Shown here one piece after another: positions 1 to 6,755 of a stretch of DNA of 19,716 bases. Both the position numbers and the translations under genes were made by a program. The first letter of the stretch is position 1. Each line of letters begins with the position of its first letter. The stretch is from JASJCL01 sp050291585 (GTDB lineage: Bacteria; Desulfobacterota; Desulfobacteria; Desulfobacterales; Desulfosarcinaceae). The stretch is taken from contig JBNKKA010000077.1 of the NCBI GenBank assembly GCA_050291585.1, positions 1 to 19,716 of the forward strand, in the 5' to 3' direction. The notes beneath the pieces are model-generated. The model made no database searches. It saw nothing but the letters and a program-made list of their open reading frames with translations, and was not told where the DNA came from.

Positions 1-1548
1 GATCCGGCCGAGATGAAGCACGCCCTCATGGCCAACGCTTTTGATGCCGCCCCCAGCCCCAAAGCGTTGGAGGCCGCCTACCGCCGTTACCAGGCCCAGC
101 GCCAGATCCAGGCCACCCTGGACGCTCTGAATACAGCCGGCGCCCGGGCCAGCTATCATGGTGTTGATATTCGCGATGCCGGCGCCCTGGCAACCCTTTT
201 GGGCGAGTTGCGTCGTGAAGGCGGCAATATTCGGGGGATCATCCATGGCGCCGGCGTGCTGGAGGACCGCCTCATCGTCGATAAGACAGCCGCGCAGTTC
301 GAGCGCGTTTACGCGACCAAGGTGGACGGCTTGGCCGCCCTCCTTGCGGCCACCGACGGCGACGACCTGCGCCAGATCGTGCTCTTCTCCTCCGTCAGCG
401 GCCGCATGGGCAACAGCGGCCAGGTGGACTACGCCATGGCCAACGAAGTCCTCAACAAGCGCGCTCAACTGCTGGCCATTGAGCGTCCCGATTGTAAGGT
501 CACGGCCATCAACTGGGGCCCTTGGGACGGCGGCATGGTCACCCCCGCGCTTAAGAAAGCTTTCCGCCAGCGCGGCGCGGGCCTGATCCCCCTGGCCGAT
601 GGCGCCGCGGCCATGGTGGCCGAGATGCGGGCCCCGCAAAACGCCGGGGTGGAGGTTGTGATCACCTGCGAGGCCACCGCCGAATCCAGCGAGATGAAGG
701 TGCTCCACCGCCAGGAACTCGACCTGCCACGCTGTCCGGTGCTCAGGGACCATGTACTGGGGGGCAAGCCGGTGGTGCCTCTGGCCCTCATGGCCGAATG
801 GCTGGGCCACGGCGTGCTGGATCAGGGGCGAGACCCTAAGATCAAGCTCTTCGGTCTGGATGGGGTGCGGGTCCTCAGCGGCATCCGCCTGGACCAGCCT
901 CCCAAGGTGATCCGCCTCCTGGCGGGAACGCCTCACCACATCGATGGGGCCGTCCAGGTGCCGGTGGAGATCCGCGACGAGTACCAGGGGGGCAGCGCCA
1001 AGGTGCACGCCCGCGCCGTGGGCCTGCTTACGGCCCGGCGCCCCGTCCCGCCGCAGGTGGCCCTGCCCTTCGAGGTCAGCGATGACAGCCCGGTGGACCT
1101 TGACGCCGTCTATGCCGATGTCCTCTTCCATGGGGACCGACTGCGTTGCCTCGAGGCCGTCACCCACCTGTCCGCCGCCGGCGCCATGGCCCATCTGTCC
1201 GCCGCTCCCCAACCCGAGGTGTGGTTCAAGGAGCCCCTGGCCGACACCTGGCTGACCGACCCCCTCATCCTGGACGGCGCCTTTCAACTGGCCATCGTCT
1301 GGACCCATCGCTTTATTGGCAAGCTCTGCCTGCCTAGCTATTTGGGCAGCTACCGCCAGTACTGCGACCGCTTTCCCGCCGAGGGCGCCGTGGTGGCCAT
1401 GTCCGTGACCCACACCACCGCCAACCGCCTGCGGGCCGATTTTACTTTTTTCGATCACCGGCAGCGGGTGCTGGCCCAGATCAGCGGCTTTGAGGCCACC
1501 ATTGACGATGCCCTCGAAGCGGCTTTCAGGGCCCGCCATGCAGCTTAG
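1..1548 (+). CDS. Type I PKS/PUFA-synthase-like megasynthase, C-terminal KR-DH part (5' truncated)
   Basis: The frame is open to base 1, so this is the C-terminal end of a larger protein cut by the window; numbering here is from the Met at base 13. Residues ~1-220 are the second half of a ketoreductase of the short-chain dehydrogenase fold: IIHGAG near 76-81, the catalytic Ser in FSSVSG (~126-130) and catalytic Tyr140 in VDYAMAN. The NADP-binding glycine motif lies upstream of the window. Residues ~225-500 form a double-hotdog dehydratase: His247 in a perfect HxxxGxxxxP motif (HVLGGKPVVP) and Asp421 in DGAFQ, so both catalytic residues are present. The enzyme would reduce a beta-keto-acyl chain and then dehydrate it. 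The KR-DH terminal order fits PUFA-synthase or iterative PKS proteins known from delta-proteobacteria. The product cannot be deduced because the KS, AT and ACP domains are outside the window. Confidence 0.9.
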   Translation, partial: DPAEMKHALMANAFDAAPSPKALEAAYRRYQAQRQIQATLDALNTAGARASYHGVDIRDAGALATLLGELRREGGNIRGIIHGAGVLEDRLIVDKTAAQFERVYATKVDGLAALLAATDGDDLRQIVLFSSVSGRMGNSGQVDYAMANEVLNKRAQLLAIERPDCKVTAINWGPWDGGMVTPALKKAFRQRGAGLIPLADGAAAMVAEMRAPQNAGVEVVITCEATAESSEMKVLHRQELDLPRCPVLRDHVLGGKPVVPLALMAEWLGHGVLDQGRDPKIKLFGLDGVRVLSGIRLDQPPKVIRLLAGTPHHIDGAVQVPVEIRDEYQGGSAKVHARAVGLLTARRPVPPQVALPFEVSDDSPVDLDAVYADVLFHGDRLRCLEAVTHLSAAGAMAHLSAAPQPEVWFKEPLADTWLTDPLILDGAFQLAIVWTHRFIGKLCLPSYLGSYRQYCDRFPAEGAVVAMSVTHTTANRLRADFTFFDHRQRVLAQISGFEATIDDALEAAFRARHAA

Positions 1549-1642
1549 GGCTTCGCTTTTATAAATTGTATTCTTACTCTGTCAGCCACCTTCCGGCATG
1601 GGCCGGGCCGCATATCCTAACGGCAGACTTGCACAACCGCCG

Positions 1643-1666
1643 TAGGCGTGGCATTTTAGACGCCTA
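1643..1666. repeat. Inverted repeat between synthase and FAH-family gene
   Basis: TAGGCGT at 1643-1649 is the exact reverse complement of ACGCCTA at 1660-1666, with a 10-nt loop. It sits 45 bp before the FAH-family start. No run of T follows, so it is not a convincing intrinsic terminator. It could be an operator or an mRNA hairpin in the 5' leader of the next gene. A weaker CCGGC/GCCGG hairpin lies about 50 bp upstream. Confidence 0.45.
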
Positions 1667-1710
1667 GCATCACCACAATCATCCACTATTCAATAGGAAA
1701 TCCAGCAACC

Positions 1711-2421
1711 ATGATCAGTCTACCCGTGGCCGGTCAGGCCTCCCCCTACTCCATCGCACCCACCAAGATCATCGCCCTCGGGCTCAACTACCGCGAGCAC
1801 ATCGCCGAGAGCCACAGCGTCAAGGTCCAGGGGTTCACCCAGGAGGTGCCCGAAGAGCCCGTCCTCTTCAACAAAACGCCCAATGTCCTCATCGGACCGG
1901 AGATGCCCATCGTGATCCCCAAATTTCTGGCGGACTACGGCTTCGACACCATCCGGGTGGACTACGAGGCGGAGCTGGCCCTGATCATCAAGAAGCGCTG
2001 CAAGGACCTGCGTCCCGAAGCGGCCATGGAGCACATCCTGGGCTTCACCTGCATGAACGACGTCAGCCAGCGCAATCTCCAGACCCGCGATCGCTCGGGC
2101 TGGTTCCGGGGAAAGTCCCTGGACACCTTCGGCCCCATCGGGCCGCGCATCGTGCCGCCGACCGAGATCGGCGACGTCCAGAACCTGGCGCTGACCTGCC
2201 GCCTCAACGGCGAGACCGTCCAGGCAGGCAACACAGCCGATATGATCTTCCCCGTGACGGAGATCGTCAGCTTCGTGTCGCGCAATTTCACCCTCTTTCC
2301 CGGCGACATCATCCTCACCGGCACCCCCAGCGGGGTGGGCCCCCTGACCCCAGGGGATGTGGTCGAGGTGGAGATCGAAAAGATCGGCACCCTGCGCAAC
2401 TCGGTCATGGCGGAACCTTGA
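1711..2421 (+). CDS. Fumarylacetoacetate hydrolase family protein
   Basis: A 236-residue single-domain member of the FAH superfamily, of the size of FAHD1-like acylpyruvases and 2-hydroxyhepta-2,4-diene-1,7-dioate isomerases. Residues 18-30 (KIIALGLNYREH) are the typical entry to the fold. The acidic metal ligands are visible as Glu86 and Glu88 in DYEAELALI and Asp117 in MNDVS. A conserved Lys135 lies in RGKSLDTFGP, and the C-terminal block ILTGTPSGVG is at 201-210. The family cleaves C-C bonds, isomerises, or decarboxylates small oxo-acids using Mg2+ or Mn2+; the substrate cannot be read from the sequence. AGGA at 1695-1698 is a rather distant ribosome site. It is separated from the synthase by 162 bp and from the PhoB-like gene by 138 bp, so it is probably its own unit or a distal synthase-operon gene. 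Confidence 0.9.
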   Translation: MISLPVAGQASPYSIAPTKIIALGLNYREHIAESHSVKVQGFTQEVPEEPVLFNKTPNVLIGPEMPIVIPKFLADYGFDTIRVDYEAELALIIKKRCKDLRPEAAMEHILGFTCMNDVSQRNLQTRDRSGWFRGKSLDTFGPIGPRIVPPTEIGDVQNLALTCRLNGETVQAGNTADMIFPVTEIVSFVSRNFTLFPGDIILTGTPSGVGPLTPGDVVEVEIEKIGTLRNSVMAEP

Positions 2422-2559
2422 GAAGTTAAGCGATCCTCATACAATCCTAACATTTTCAGAATAGGTTGCTTTCCGTCGGCGTAGAGGGGCGCTTGCTGAG
2501 GCAAATTGACAGCGCCGCAACGGCTCCCAGGGGCAATGAATTTCAAATAAGGTATTCCA

Positions 2560-3255
2560 ATGGCCGGTGAAAACATACTCGTGGTGGATGACGAAGAGGA
2601 TATCCTCGAGCTGGTGCGCTACAACCTCTCCCGGGCCGGCTATGGGGTACGCAGCGCCGCCAGCGGCGAGGCCGCCCTTAGCATGGCCGCGGATGAGATG
2701 CCTGACCTGATGGTCCTGGACCTCATGCTGCCCGGCATGGACGGGATCGAGGTCACCCGTCGGATCAAAAAGAACCCGGATACAGAGCGGTTTCCCATCA
2801 TCATGCTGACCGCCAAGGGTGAGGAACGCGACGTGGTGGCAGGCCTGGAGATGGGGGCCGATGACTATGTCACCAAACCCTTTTCGCCCAAGATTCTCCT
2901 GGCCCGCATCAAGAGCGTTCTGCGCAGAAACGCCCAGGAAGAGGAAGATTCCGCAGAGGGTCCTCTGACCATCCGGGAGTTGATCATCCACCCCGGTCGC
3001 CGGCAGGTCACCGTGGACGGCGAGGTGGTGGATCTCACTTTCACCGAATTCCAGGTCCTCTACCACCTGGCCAGACGTCCTGGCTGGGTGTTCACGCGCA
3101 CCCAGATTGTCGATGCAGTGCGCGGGGAGGACTACCCCGTCACCGATCGCAGCGTGGATGTTCAGATCGTGGGCCTGCGCAAGAAACTGGGCCGCTTTGG
3201 CAAGTATGTCCAGACCGTGCGCGGGGTGGGCTACCGCTTCATCGAAACCACTTGA
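2560..3255 (+). CDS. phoB: PhoB-like OmpR-family response regulator
   Basis: A 231-residue protein, the usual length of PhoB. Receiver domain ~5-123: acidic pocket Asp10/Asp11, phospho-acceptor Asp54 in LDLMLPGMDG, switch Thr84, and Lys106 in DDYVTKPFSP. Winged-helix DNA-binding domain ~136-230 with LTFTEFQVL, DRSVDVQIVGLRKKL and the terminal VRGVGYRF block. It should be phosphorylated by the kinase 22 bp downstream and bind promoter repeats as a dimer. AAGG about 8 bp before the ATG fits the start. The phoB assignment rests on family resemblance and pairing with a PhoR-like kinase. No phosphate-transport (pst) or phoU gene is in the window, so the signal could be something other than phosphate. 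Confidence 0.93.
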   Translation: MAGENILVVDDEEDILELVRYNLSRAGYGVRSAASGEAALSMAADEMPDLMVLDLMLPGMDGIEVTRRIKKNPDTERFPIIMLTAKGEERDVVAGLEMGADDYVTKPFSPKILLARIKSVLRRNAQEEEDSAEGPLTIRELIIHPGRRQVTVDGEVVDLTFTEFQVLYHLARRPGWVFTRTQIVDAVRGEDYPVTDRSVDVQIVGLRKKLGRFGKYVQTVRGVGYRFIETT

Positions 3256-3277
3256 TTGAGATGTTAATAGAGGCTTC

Positions 3278-5065
3278 ATGAGAAAACCCAGACGCCTCAT
3301 TTGGCAGCTCTACCCTTCCTATCTGATCCTCATCCTCTGTGCGGTTCTTGCGGTGAGTTGGTATGCCACCGATTTCATGCGCAGCTTCTACCTCCAACAC
3401 CTACGCACCACCCTCCAGTATCATGGGCAGATTCTGCAATCACGGATTGTCACGGCACTCACCCCCCTCGATCCACAGATCCTGGACCAAACCTGCAAGG
3501 CGGCCGCTGCACAGATCCCCGTGCGTTTCACCATCATCTTGCCCGATGGCGTGGTGGTGGCCGACAGTGAGCAGAATCCGCAAAAGATGGACAATCACGG
3601 CAGCCGACCGGAAATCCGTGAGGCTTTCGAGGGCATCACGGGCCACGCCCAGCGGTACAGCACCACCCTGAAGCAGAAAATGATGTATGTGGCTTACCCC
3701 GTAAACAGCGATGGGAAATTGTTGGCCGTTATGCGCACGGCCCTGCCGCTGACCACTATCGATGAGGCTTTGACAGCCGTCTATATCAAAATGACGTTCG
3801 CCGGCCTCCTCATTGCCGTGCTGGCCGCCGGGGTGGGGCTCTACGTGTCCAGGCGCATCAGCCATCCCATCGAAGCGATGCGTAAGGGCGCTGACCAATA
3901 TGCCCGTGGAGAGTTGGATCTGCGCATTCAGCCGCCGGCCACTCTGGAGTTGGCCAGCCTGGCCGAAGCCCTCAACACCATGGCGGCCCAGTTGCAGAGC
4001 CGCATGACGGCCATTATGCGCCAACGCAACGAACTTGAAGCGGTGCTCTCCAGCATGGTCGAAGGCGTCATCGCCTTGGACGGCGATGAGAAGGTGCTCA
4101 GCCTCAACACAACCGCCAAGAAGATGTTTCCCAACCCCAGCGACAGCCATGTGGGGCGCAGCTTAGCGGAGTTGGTGCGCAGCAAGGAGTTGGCTGAGAT
4201 GGTGCAGGCGGTTCAGAACAGTGGTCGGTCGTCACAGGCAGACATTAGCCACCAGGGTTGGGAGGAACGGGTCCTCAAAGCTCACTGCGCCCCCCTACGG
4301 GACGGCGACGGATACCCCATGGGCACCCTGGTGGTTCTCCATGACGTTACCCAACTGCGGCGTCTGGAAAATATGCGCAAGGATTTCGCGGCCAACGTTT
4401 CCCATGAGATCAAAACGCCTCTGACCGCCATCAAGGGCTTTGTGGAGACCCTCCAGGACGGAGATCTGGATAGCAAAGCGGAGAGCGGCCGTTTTCTGGG
4501 CATTATCGCCAAACACGTGGACCGCCTGGCGGCCATCATCGACGACCTCATGCACTTATCGCGCATCGAACGCAGCGGCGAAACCAAGGCCTTGGCCTTG
4601 GAGGAATGTCGGGTGCGAGAGCTTCTCTCCACGGCCATGGGCCTTTGCTGTGAACGCGCCCATACCAAAGGCTTGCAGATGGACCTCGACTGCCATGTCG
4701 ACCTCACCGCCCAACTGGACGCGCCCCTCATGGAGCAGGCGCTGGTCAACCTACTGGACAACGCCATCAAATACACCCAGCGCACCCCGGCCCGCATCAC
4801 CCTCAGTGGCTTCATAGAAAAAGACGAACTGCACATCGTCGTGGCCGACGAGGGCATCGGCATCGGTCGCAAACACCTGCCCCGCCTCTTTGAACGCTTT
4901 TACCGGGTGGACAAGGCCCGCAGCCGCCACATGGGCGGTACCGGCCTGGGGCTGGCCATCGTCAAGCACATTACCCAGGCCCATGGCGGCCGCGTAATAG
5001 TCCAGAGCGAGGTGGGGCACGGCAGCACCTTCACGCTGTGCTTTCCGCATCCAAACGCATCTTGA
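3278..5065 (+). CDS. phoR: PhoR-like membrane sensor histidine kinase
   Basis: A 595-residue inner-membrane sensor kinase. Transmembrane helix 1 is at ~12-31, an extracytoplasmic sensor region at ~32-168, and transmembrane helix 2 at ~172-190. These are followed by a HAMP linker (~190-243), a PAS domain (~250-360), HisKA with phospho-accepting His376 in SHEIKTPLT, and a HATPase_c domain: N-box Asn495 in LLDNAIKY, G1 in DEGIGIG, and G2 in TGLGLAI at 555-561. All kinase motifs look intact. AGAGG at 3269-3273 lies 4 nt before the ATG. The extracytoplasmic part resembles the single-sensor region seen in PhoR/PnpS-type kinases. It surely forms a pair with the upstream regulator, with which it should be co-transcribed. 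It ends 32 bp before the convergent HTH-receiver gene, and no obvious shared terminator lies between. Confidence 0.93.
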   Translation: MRKPRRLIWQLYPSYLILILCAVLAVSWYATDFMRSFYLQHLRTTLQYHGQILQSRIVTALTPLDPQILDQTCKAAAAQIPVRFTIILPDGVVVADSEQNPQKMDNHGSRPEIREAFEGITGHAQRYSTTLKQKMMYVAYPVNSDGKLLAVMRTALPLTTIDEALTAVYIKMTFAGLLIAVLAAGVGLYVSRRISHPIEAMRKGADQYARGELDLRIQPPATLELASLAEALNTMAAQLQSRMTAIMRQRNELEAVLSSMVEGVIALDGDEKVLSLNTTAKKMFPNPSDSHVGRSLAELVRSKELAEMVQAVQNSGRSSQADISHQGWEERVLKAHCAPLRDGDGYPMGTLVVLHDVTQLRRLENMRKDFAANVSHEIKTPLTAIKGFVETLQDGDLDSKAESGRFLGIIAKHVDRLAAIIDDLMHLSRIERSGETKALALEECRVRELLSTAMGLCCERAHTKGLQMDLDCHVDLTAQLDAPLMEQALVNLLDNAIKYTQRTPARITLSGFIEKDELHIVVADEGIGIGRKHLPRLFERFYRVDKARSRHMGGTGLGLAIVKHITQAHGGRVIVQSEVGHGSTFTLCFPHPNAS

Positions 5066-5097
5066 AGGATCTATGGAATTGATGCAACGGGCGAGTC

Positions 5098-5652
5098 CTA
5101 ATCTGACAACCGCCCTTGTAAAGCCATCTTCACCGCCGTAAGCAAGGGTGCTTTCTGGACGGGTTTTTCGAGCAGCAAGAGCGGGCCGAACTGCATGGCC
5201 TGAACCAGCAGATCGCTTTCCGGGTGGCCTGTTACGATGATGACCGGTGTATTTTCGTGCTTCTGTCTAAACTGGGCGATGAAGTCTGCCCCATTCATTT
5301 CCGGCATATGCAGATCAAGCAGAACGAGATCCACCGCCTGCCATGCAATGATATCCAGTCCCTCACTACCCGTGCTGGCGGTGAGCACGAGGCAACCCAG
5401 GGGAGTGATGCAGCGACGCATCAATTTGGTGACAGATACGTCATCATCCACGACAAGCACCGTTGGCTGTAGCTGCCGGGGTTCCTGCTGATCTGCCGCC
5501 CATTGGCGTAACGCCTGGCTGGAAAAGCGCCAGTCCTTGCCAACCTTGAAGGCGGGGATGGCGCCTTTGCGGGCCAGCCGACGGACGGTTTCAATGTGGG
5601 CCCCCAACATCGCTGCAGCTTCCAGTGTCGTCAGAACATCATCGCTGGTCAT
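5098..5652 (-). CDS. HTH (excisionase/MerR-like)-receiver fusion protein A
   Basis: A 184-residue protein with DNA-binding and receiver domains in the reverse of the usual order. Residues ~5-52 are an excisionase-family helix-turn-helix: a TLEAAAMLGA helix, ETVRRLARKGAIPAFKVGKDWRF, then a QALRQW helix. Residues ~63-183 are a receiver: Asp69-Asp71 acidic pocket, phospho-acceptor Asp113 in LLDLHMPEMNG, Thr141, and Lys163 in LEKPV. The set of residues needed for phosphorylation is complete. It is inferred to be a transcription factor gated by phosphorylation from one of the nearby kinases. It has a close paralogue at 6087 on the other strand; by hand alignment 28 of 41 residues of the HTH block are identical. 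Only a weak GGGA ribosome site precedes the start, which is fixed by the HTH beginning nine residues in. Confidence 0.88.
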   Translation of the reverse strand: MTSDDVLTTLEAAAMLGAHIETVRRLARKGAIPAFKVGKDWRFSSQALRQWAADQQEPRQLQPTVLVVDDDVSVTKLMRRCITPLGCLVLTASTGSEGLDIIAWQAVDLVLLDLHMPEMNGADFIAQFRQKHENTPVIIVTGHPESDLLVQAMQFGPLLLLEKPVQKAPLLTAVKMALQGRLSD

Positions 5653-5740
5653 GGTATTGTCCCGTAAGCATTCGGCTCAAAAAACTCAGAGTTCAACTCA
5701 AGTAGTCAAGTAATAAGGTGGAGCTCTCACAGCGCTCAAT

Positions 5741-5754
5741 GACACGTACGTGTC
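5741..5754. repeat. Perfect 14-bp palindrome GACACGTACGTGTC
   Basis: The sequence is its own reverse complement across all 14 bases and lies ~90 bp upstream of the minus-strand HTH-receiver start. Its right edge overlaps the first of two TCGACTTT direct repeats. A dimeric DNA-binding protein is the plausible reader. With so short a spacing between arms it is unlikely to work as an RNA hairpin. Confidence 0.55.
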
Positions 5755-5987
5755 GACTTTGGCCGCGCTCTATCGACTTTATGCGTGCCCAAACGTGTTT
5801 AGTCAACCTATGTTGTGTGTAAAACGATTGCGCCCGAATGAGGACGCCCTCCCACAAACGTGCAGCAAAACCCACCAGACTGTCATAAAACGCCCATCCA
5901 GGATTCCTTGCACATTCACGATACCAGCGTCAAATCCCCTCTACTAAACGCACCGTAAAACAGCCATTGAAAACAACCCAACTCAAC

Positions 5988-6015
5988 TAACTTTAATCGG
6001 AGTATACTAAAGTTA
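5988..6015. promoter_or_regulatory. Inverted repeat TAACTTTA-N12-TAAAGTTA overlapping a -10-like TATACT
   Basis: The 8-bp arms (5988-5995 and 6008-6015) are exact reverse complements, 20 bp apart start to start, i.e. two helical turns on one face. TATACT at 6003-6008 resembles a sigma-70 -10 box, ending on the first base of the right arm, about 78 bp before the downstream ATG. No good -35 is seen 16-18 bp upstream, which would suit an activated or repressed promoter. The ACTTTA core also occurs at 5776-5781. Confidence 0.4.
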
Positions 6016-6076
6016 ATTGGCACAAGTCGGATATAGGTATCAATAGCTGTCTCATCTGAAACACAATTATCTTCAA

Positions 6077-6082
6077 AAGGAG
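6077..6082 (+). promoter_or_regulatory. Shine-Dalgarno AAGGAG for HTH-receiver B
   Basis: A near-perfect AAGGAG sits 4 nt before the ATG at 6087. It is one of the strongest ribosome sites in the window and fixes that start. Confidence 0.7.
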
Positions 6083-6086
6083 CGCA

Positions 6087-6653
6087 ATGACAGCGAATAA
6101 TGACATTTTGAATGCCCAGGAAGCCGCTCAACTGCTGGGCGCCCACGTAGAGACCGTTCGCAGGATGGCCCGCAGGGGTGCCCTTCCGGCATATAAGATC
6201 GGCAAGGATTGGCGGTTCAGGAAGGACGCCCTCCTCATCTGGTCGCAACCCAACCGGTACCAGTCACGCAGAGCGACCATTCTAGTTATAGAGGATGATA
6301 CCGGTAAAGCTATGGGGGTTAGCCCCTACCTGGAAAATGCAGGCTATCGGGTCCTCCGCGTCACCGACGGAGTCCAAGCGTTATCGCTCACCCGGAAAGA
6401 TAGTATCGATCTGGTATTTCTCGATTTAAATTTTTCACCGGCAAAAGGTGCAGAATTCATACGGGTATTGCGTCTCACTCATCCTCAGCTGCCCATCGTC
6501 GTCTCATCCGATGGCGAGGACAATCATCAGCTGAAGGCGGTCTTTCAGCATGGCCCCTTCATATGGGTCCCAAAACCCATTGATAAAGAATGCTTGATCT
6601 CGGCGGTCAGAATGACCCTGGCGGGTTCTCTGGCCGAACAGACCGCACCCTGA
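6087..6653 (+). CDS. HTH (excisionase/MerR-like)-receiver fusion protein B
   Basis: A 188-residue paralogue of the divergent gene at 5098-5652, with the same inverted domain order. Helix-turn-helix ~8-53 (ETVRRMARRGALPAYKIGKDWRF) and receiver ~63-183. Receiver residues: Glu69/Asp70/Asp71, phospho-acceptor Asp113 in FLDLNFSPAKG, Ser140, and Lys163 in PKPI. The loop after Asp113 lacks the usual Met-Pro, so this receiver is more diverged than that of protein A, but it could still be phosphorylated. It is the first gene of the long co-directional series, lying 101 bp before the chosen start of the hybrid kinase (44 bp before that kinase's longest possible start). It may therefore regulate the series and itself through the repeats upstream; that is inference. 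Confidence 0.88.
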   Translation: MTANNDILNAQEAAQLLGAHVETVRRMARRGALPAYKIGKDWRFRKDALLIWSQPNRYQSRRATILVIEDDTGKAMGVSPYLENAGYRVLRVTDGVQALSLTRKDSIDLVFLDLNFSPAKGAEFIRVLRLTHPQLPIVVSSDGEDNHQLKAVFQHGPFIWVPKPIDKECLISAVRMTLAGSLAEQTAP

Positions 6654-6665
6654 AAAACGGATAAG

Positions 6666-6755
6666 ATGCCAAAAGCACATCACATTATAGCAGCCTCATG
6701 GAAGTTGCAGAAACCGAAGCGGTCCTCGAATTGCAAACAAGGCGGTGCCCTGTGA
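6666..6755 (+). CDS. Possible 29-residue coupling peptide upstream of hybrid kinase
   Basis: An ATG at 6666 opens 29 codons ending with TGA at 6753-6755. The last base of this stop is the first base of the in-frame kinase ATG at 6755 (TGATG junction). The peptide is basic (Lys/Arg/His-rich) with no recognisable domain. A weak GGAT precedes it. The overlap suggests translational coupling, but an open stretch of this length can arise by chance. If the kinase instead starts at 6698, this ORF is only a shadow. Confidence 0.25.
   Translation: MPKAHHIIAASWKLQKPKRSSNCKQGGAL

Larger units (their letters stand above)
5653..6086. promoter_or_regulatory. 434-bp divergent intergenic region with several candidate operators
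   Basis: This region lies between the 5' ends of two paralogous HTH-receiver genes and contains no convincing gene. By eye it is AT-richer than the flanks. Items seen: tandem 8-mers TCAAGTAG/TCAAGTAA (5698-5713); CAACTCAA at both 5694-5701 and 5979-5986; a perfect 14-bp palindrome (5741-5754); TCGACTTT twice at exactly 20-bp spacing (5753-5760, 5773-5780); and an 8-bp inverted repeat (5988-6015) around a TATACT sequence. It very likely holds both promoters. Which repeat is bound by which protein is not known. Confidence 0.6.

Noticed and set aside
2506..2511. TTGACA resembling a -35 box before the PhoB-like gene
   Set aside because: No acceptable -10 hexamer lies 15-19 bp downstream, and no PhoB-type direct repeats were found nearby, so a promoter is not supported.
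2437..3300. Long minus-strand open frame (287 codons) opposite the PhoB-like gene
   Set aside because: It is a codon-bias shadow of the PhoB-like gene. The plus-strand product has complete receiver and winged-helix motifs, and the minus-strand product matches nothing.
2560..5065. Treating the PhoB/PhoR-like pair as part of the downstream signalling island
   Set aside because: The intervening gene is on the opposite strand, the kinase is membrane-bound and of a different type, and the pair is complete in itself.
5066..5125. Possible bidirectional terminator between the PhoR-like gene and the convergent HTH-receiver gene
   Set aside because: Only a 5-bp GGGCG/CGCCC pairing with a 17-nt loop and no T-tract could be found.
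5820..5962. TAAAAC repeated at 5820, 5886 and 5956, looking like a spaced repeat array
   Set aside because: The units are only 6-7 bp, the spacings (66 and 70 bp) are unequal, and the sequence between them is unrelated, so it is neither a CRISPR array nor a convincing operator set.
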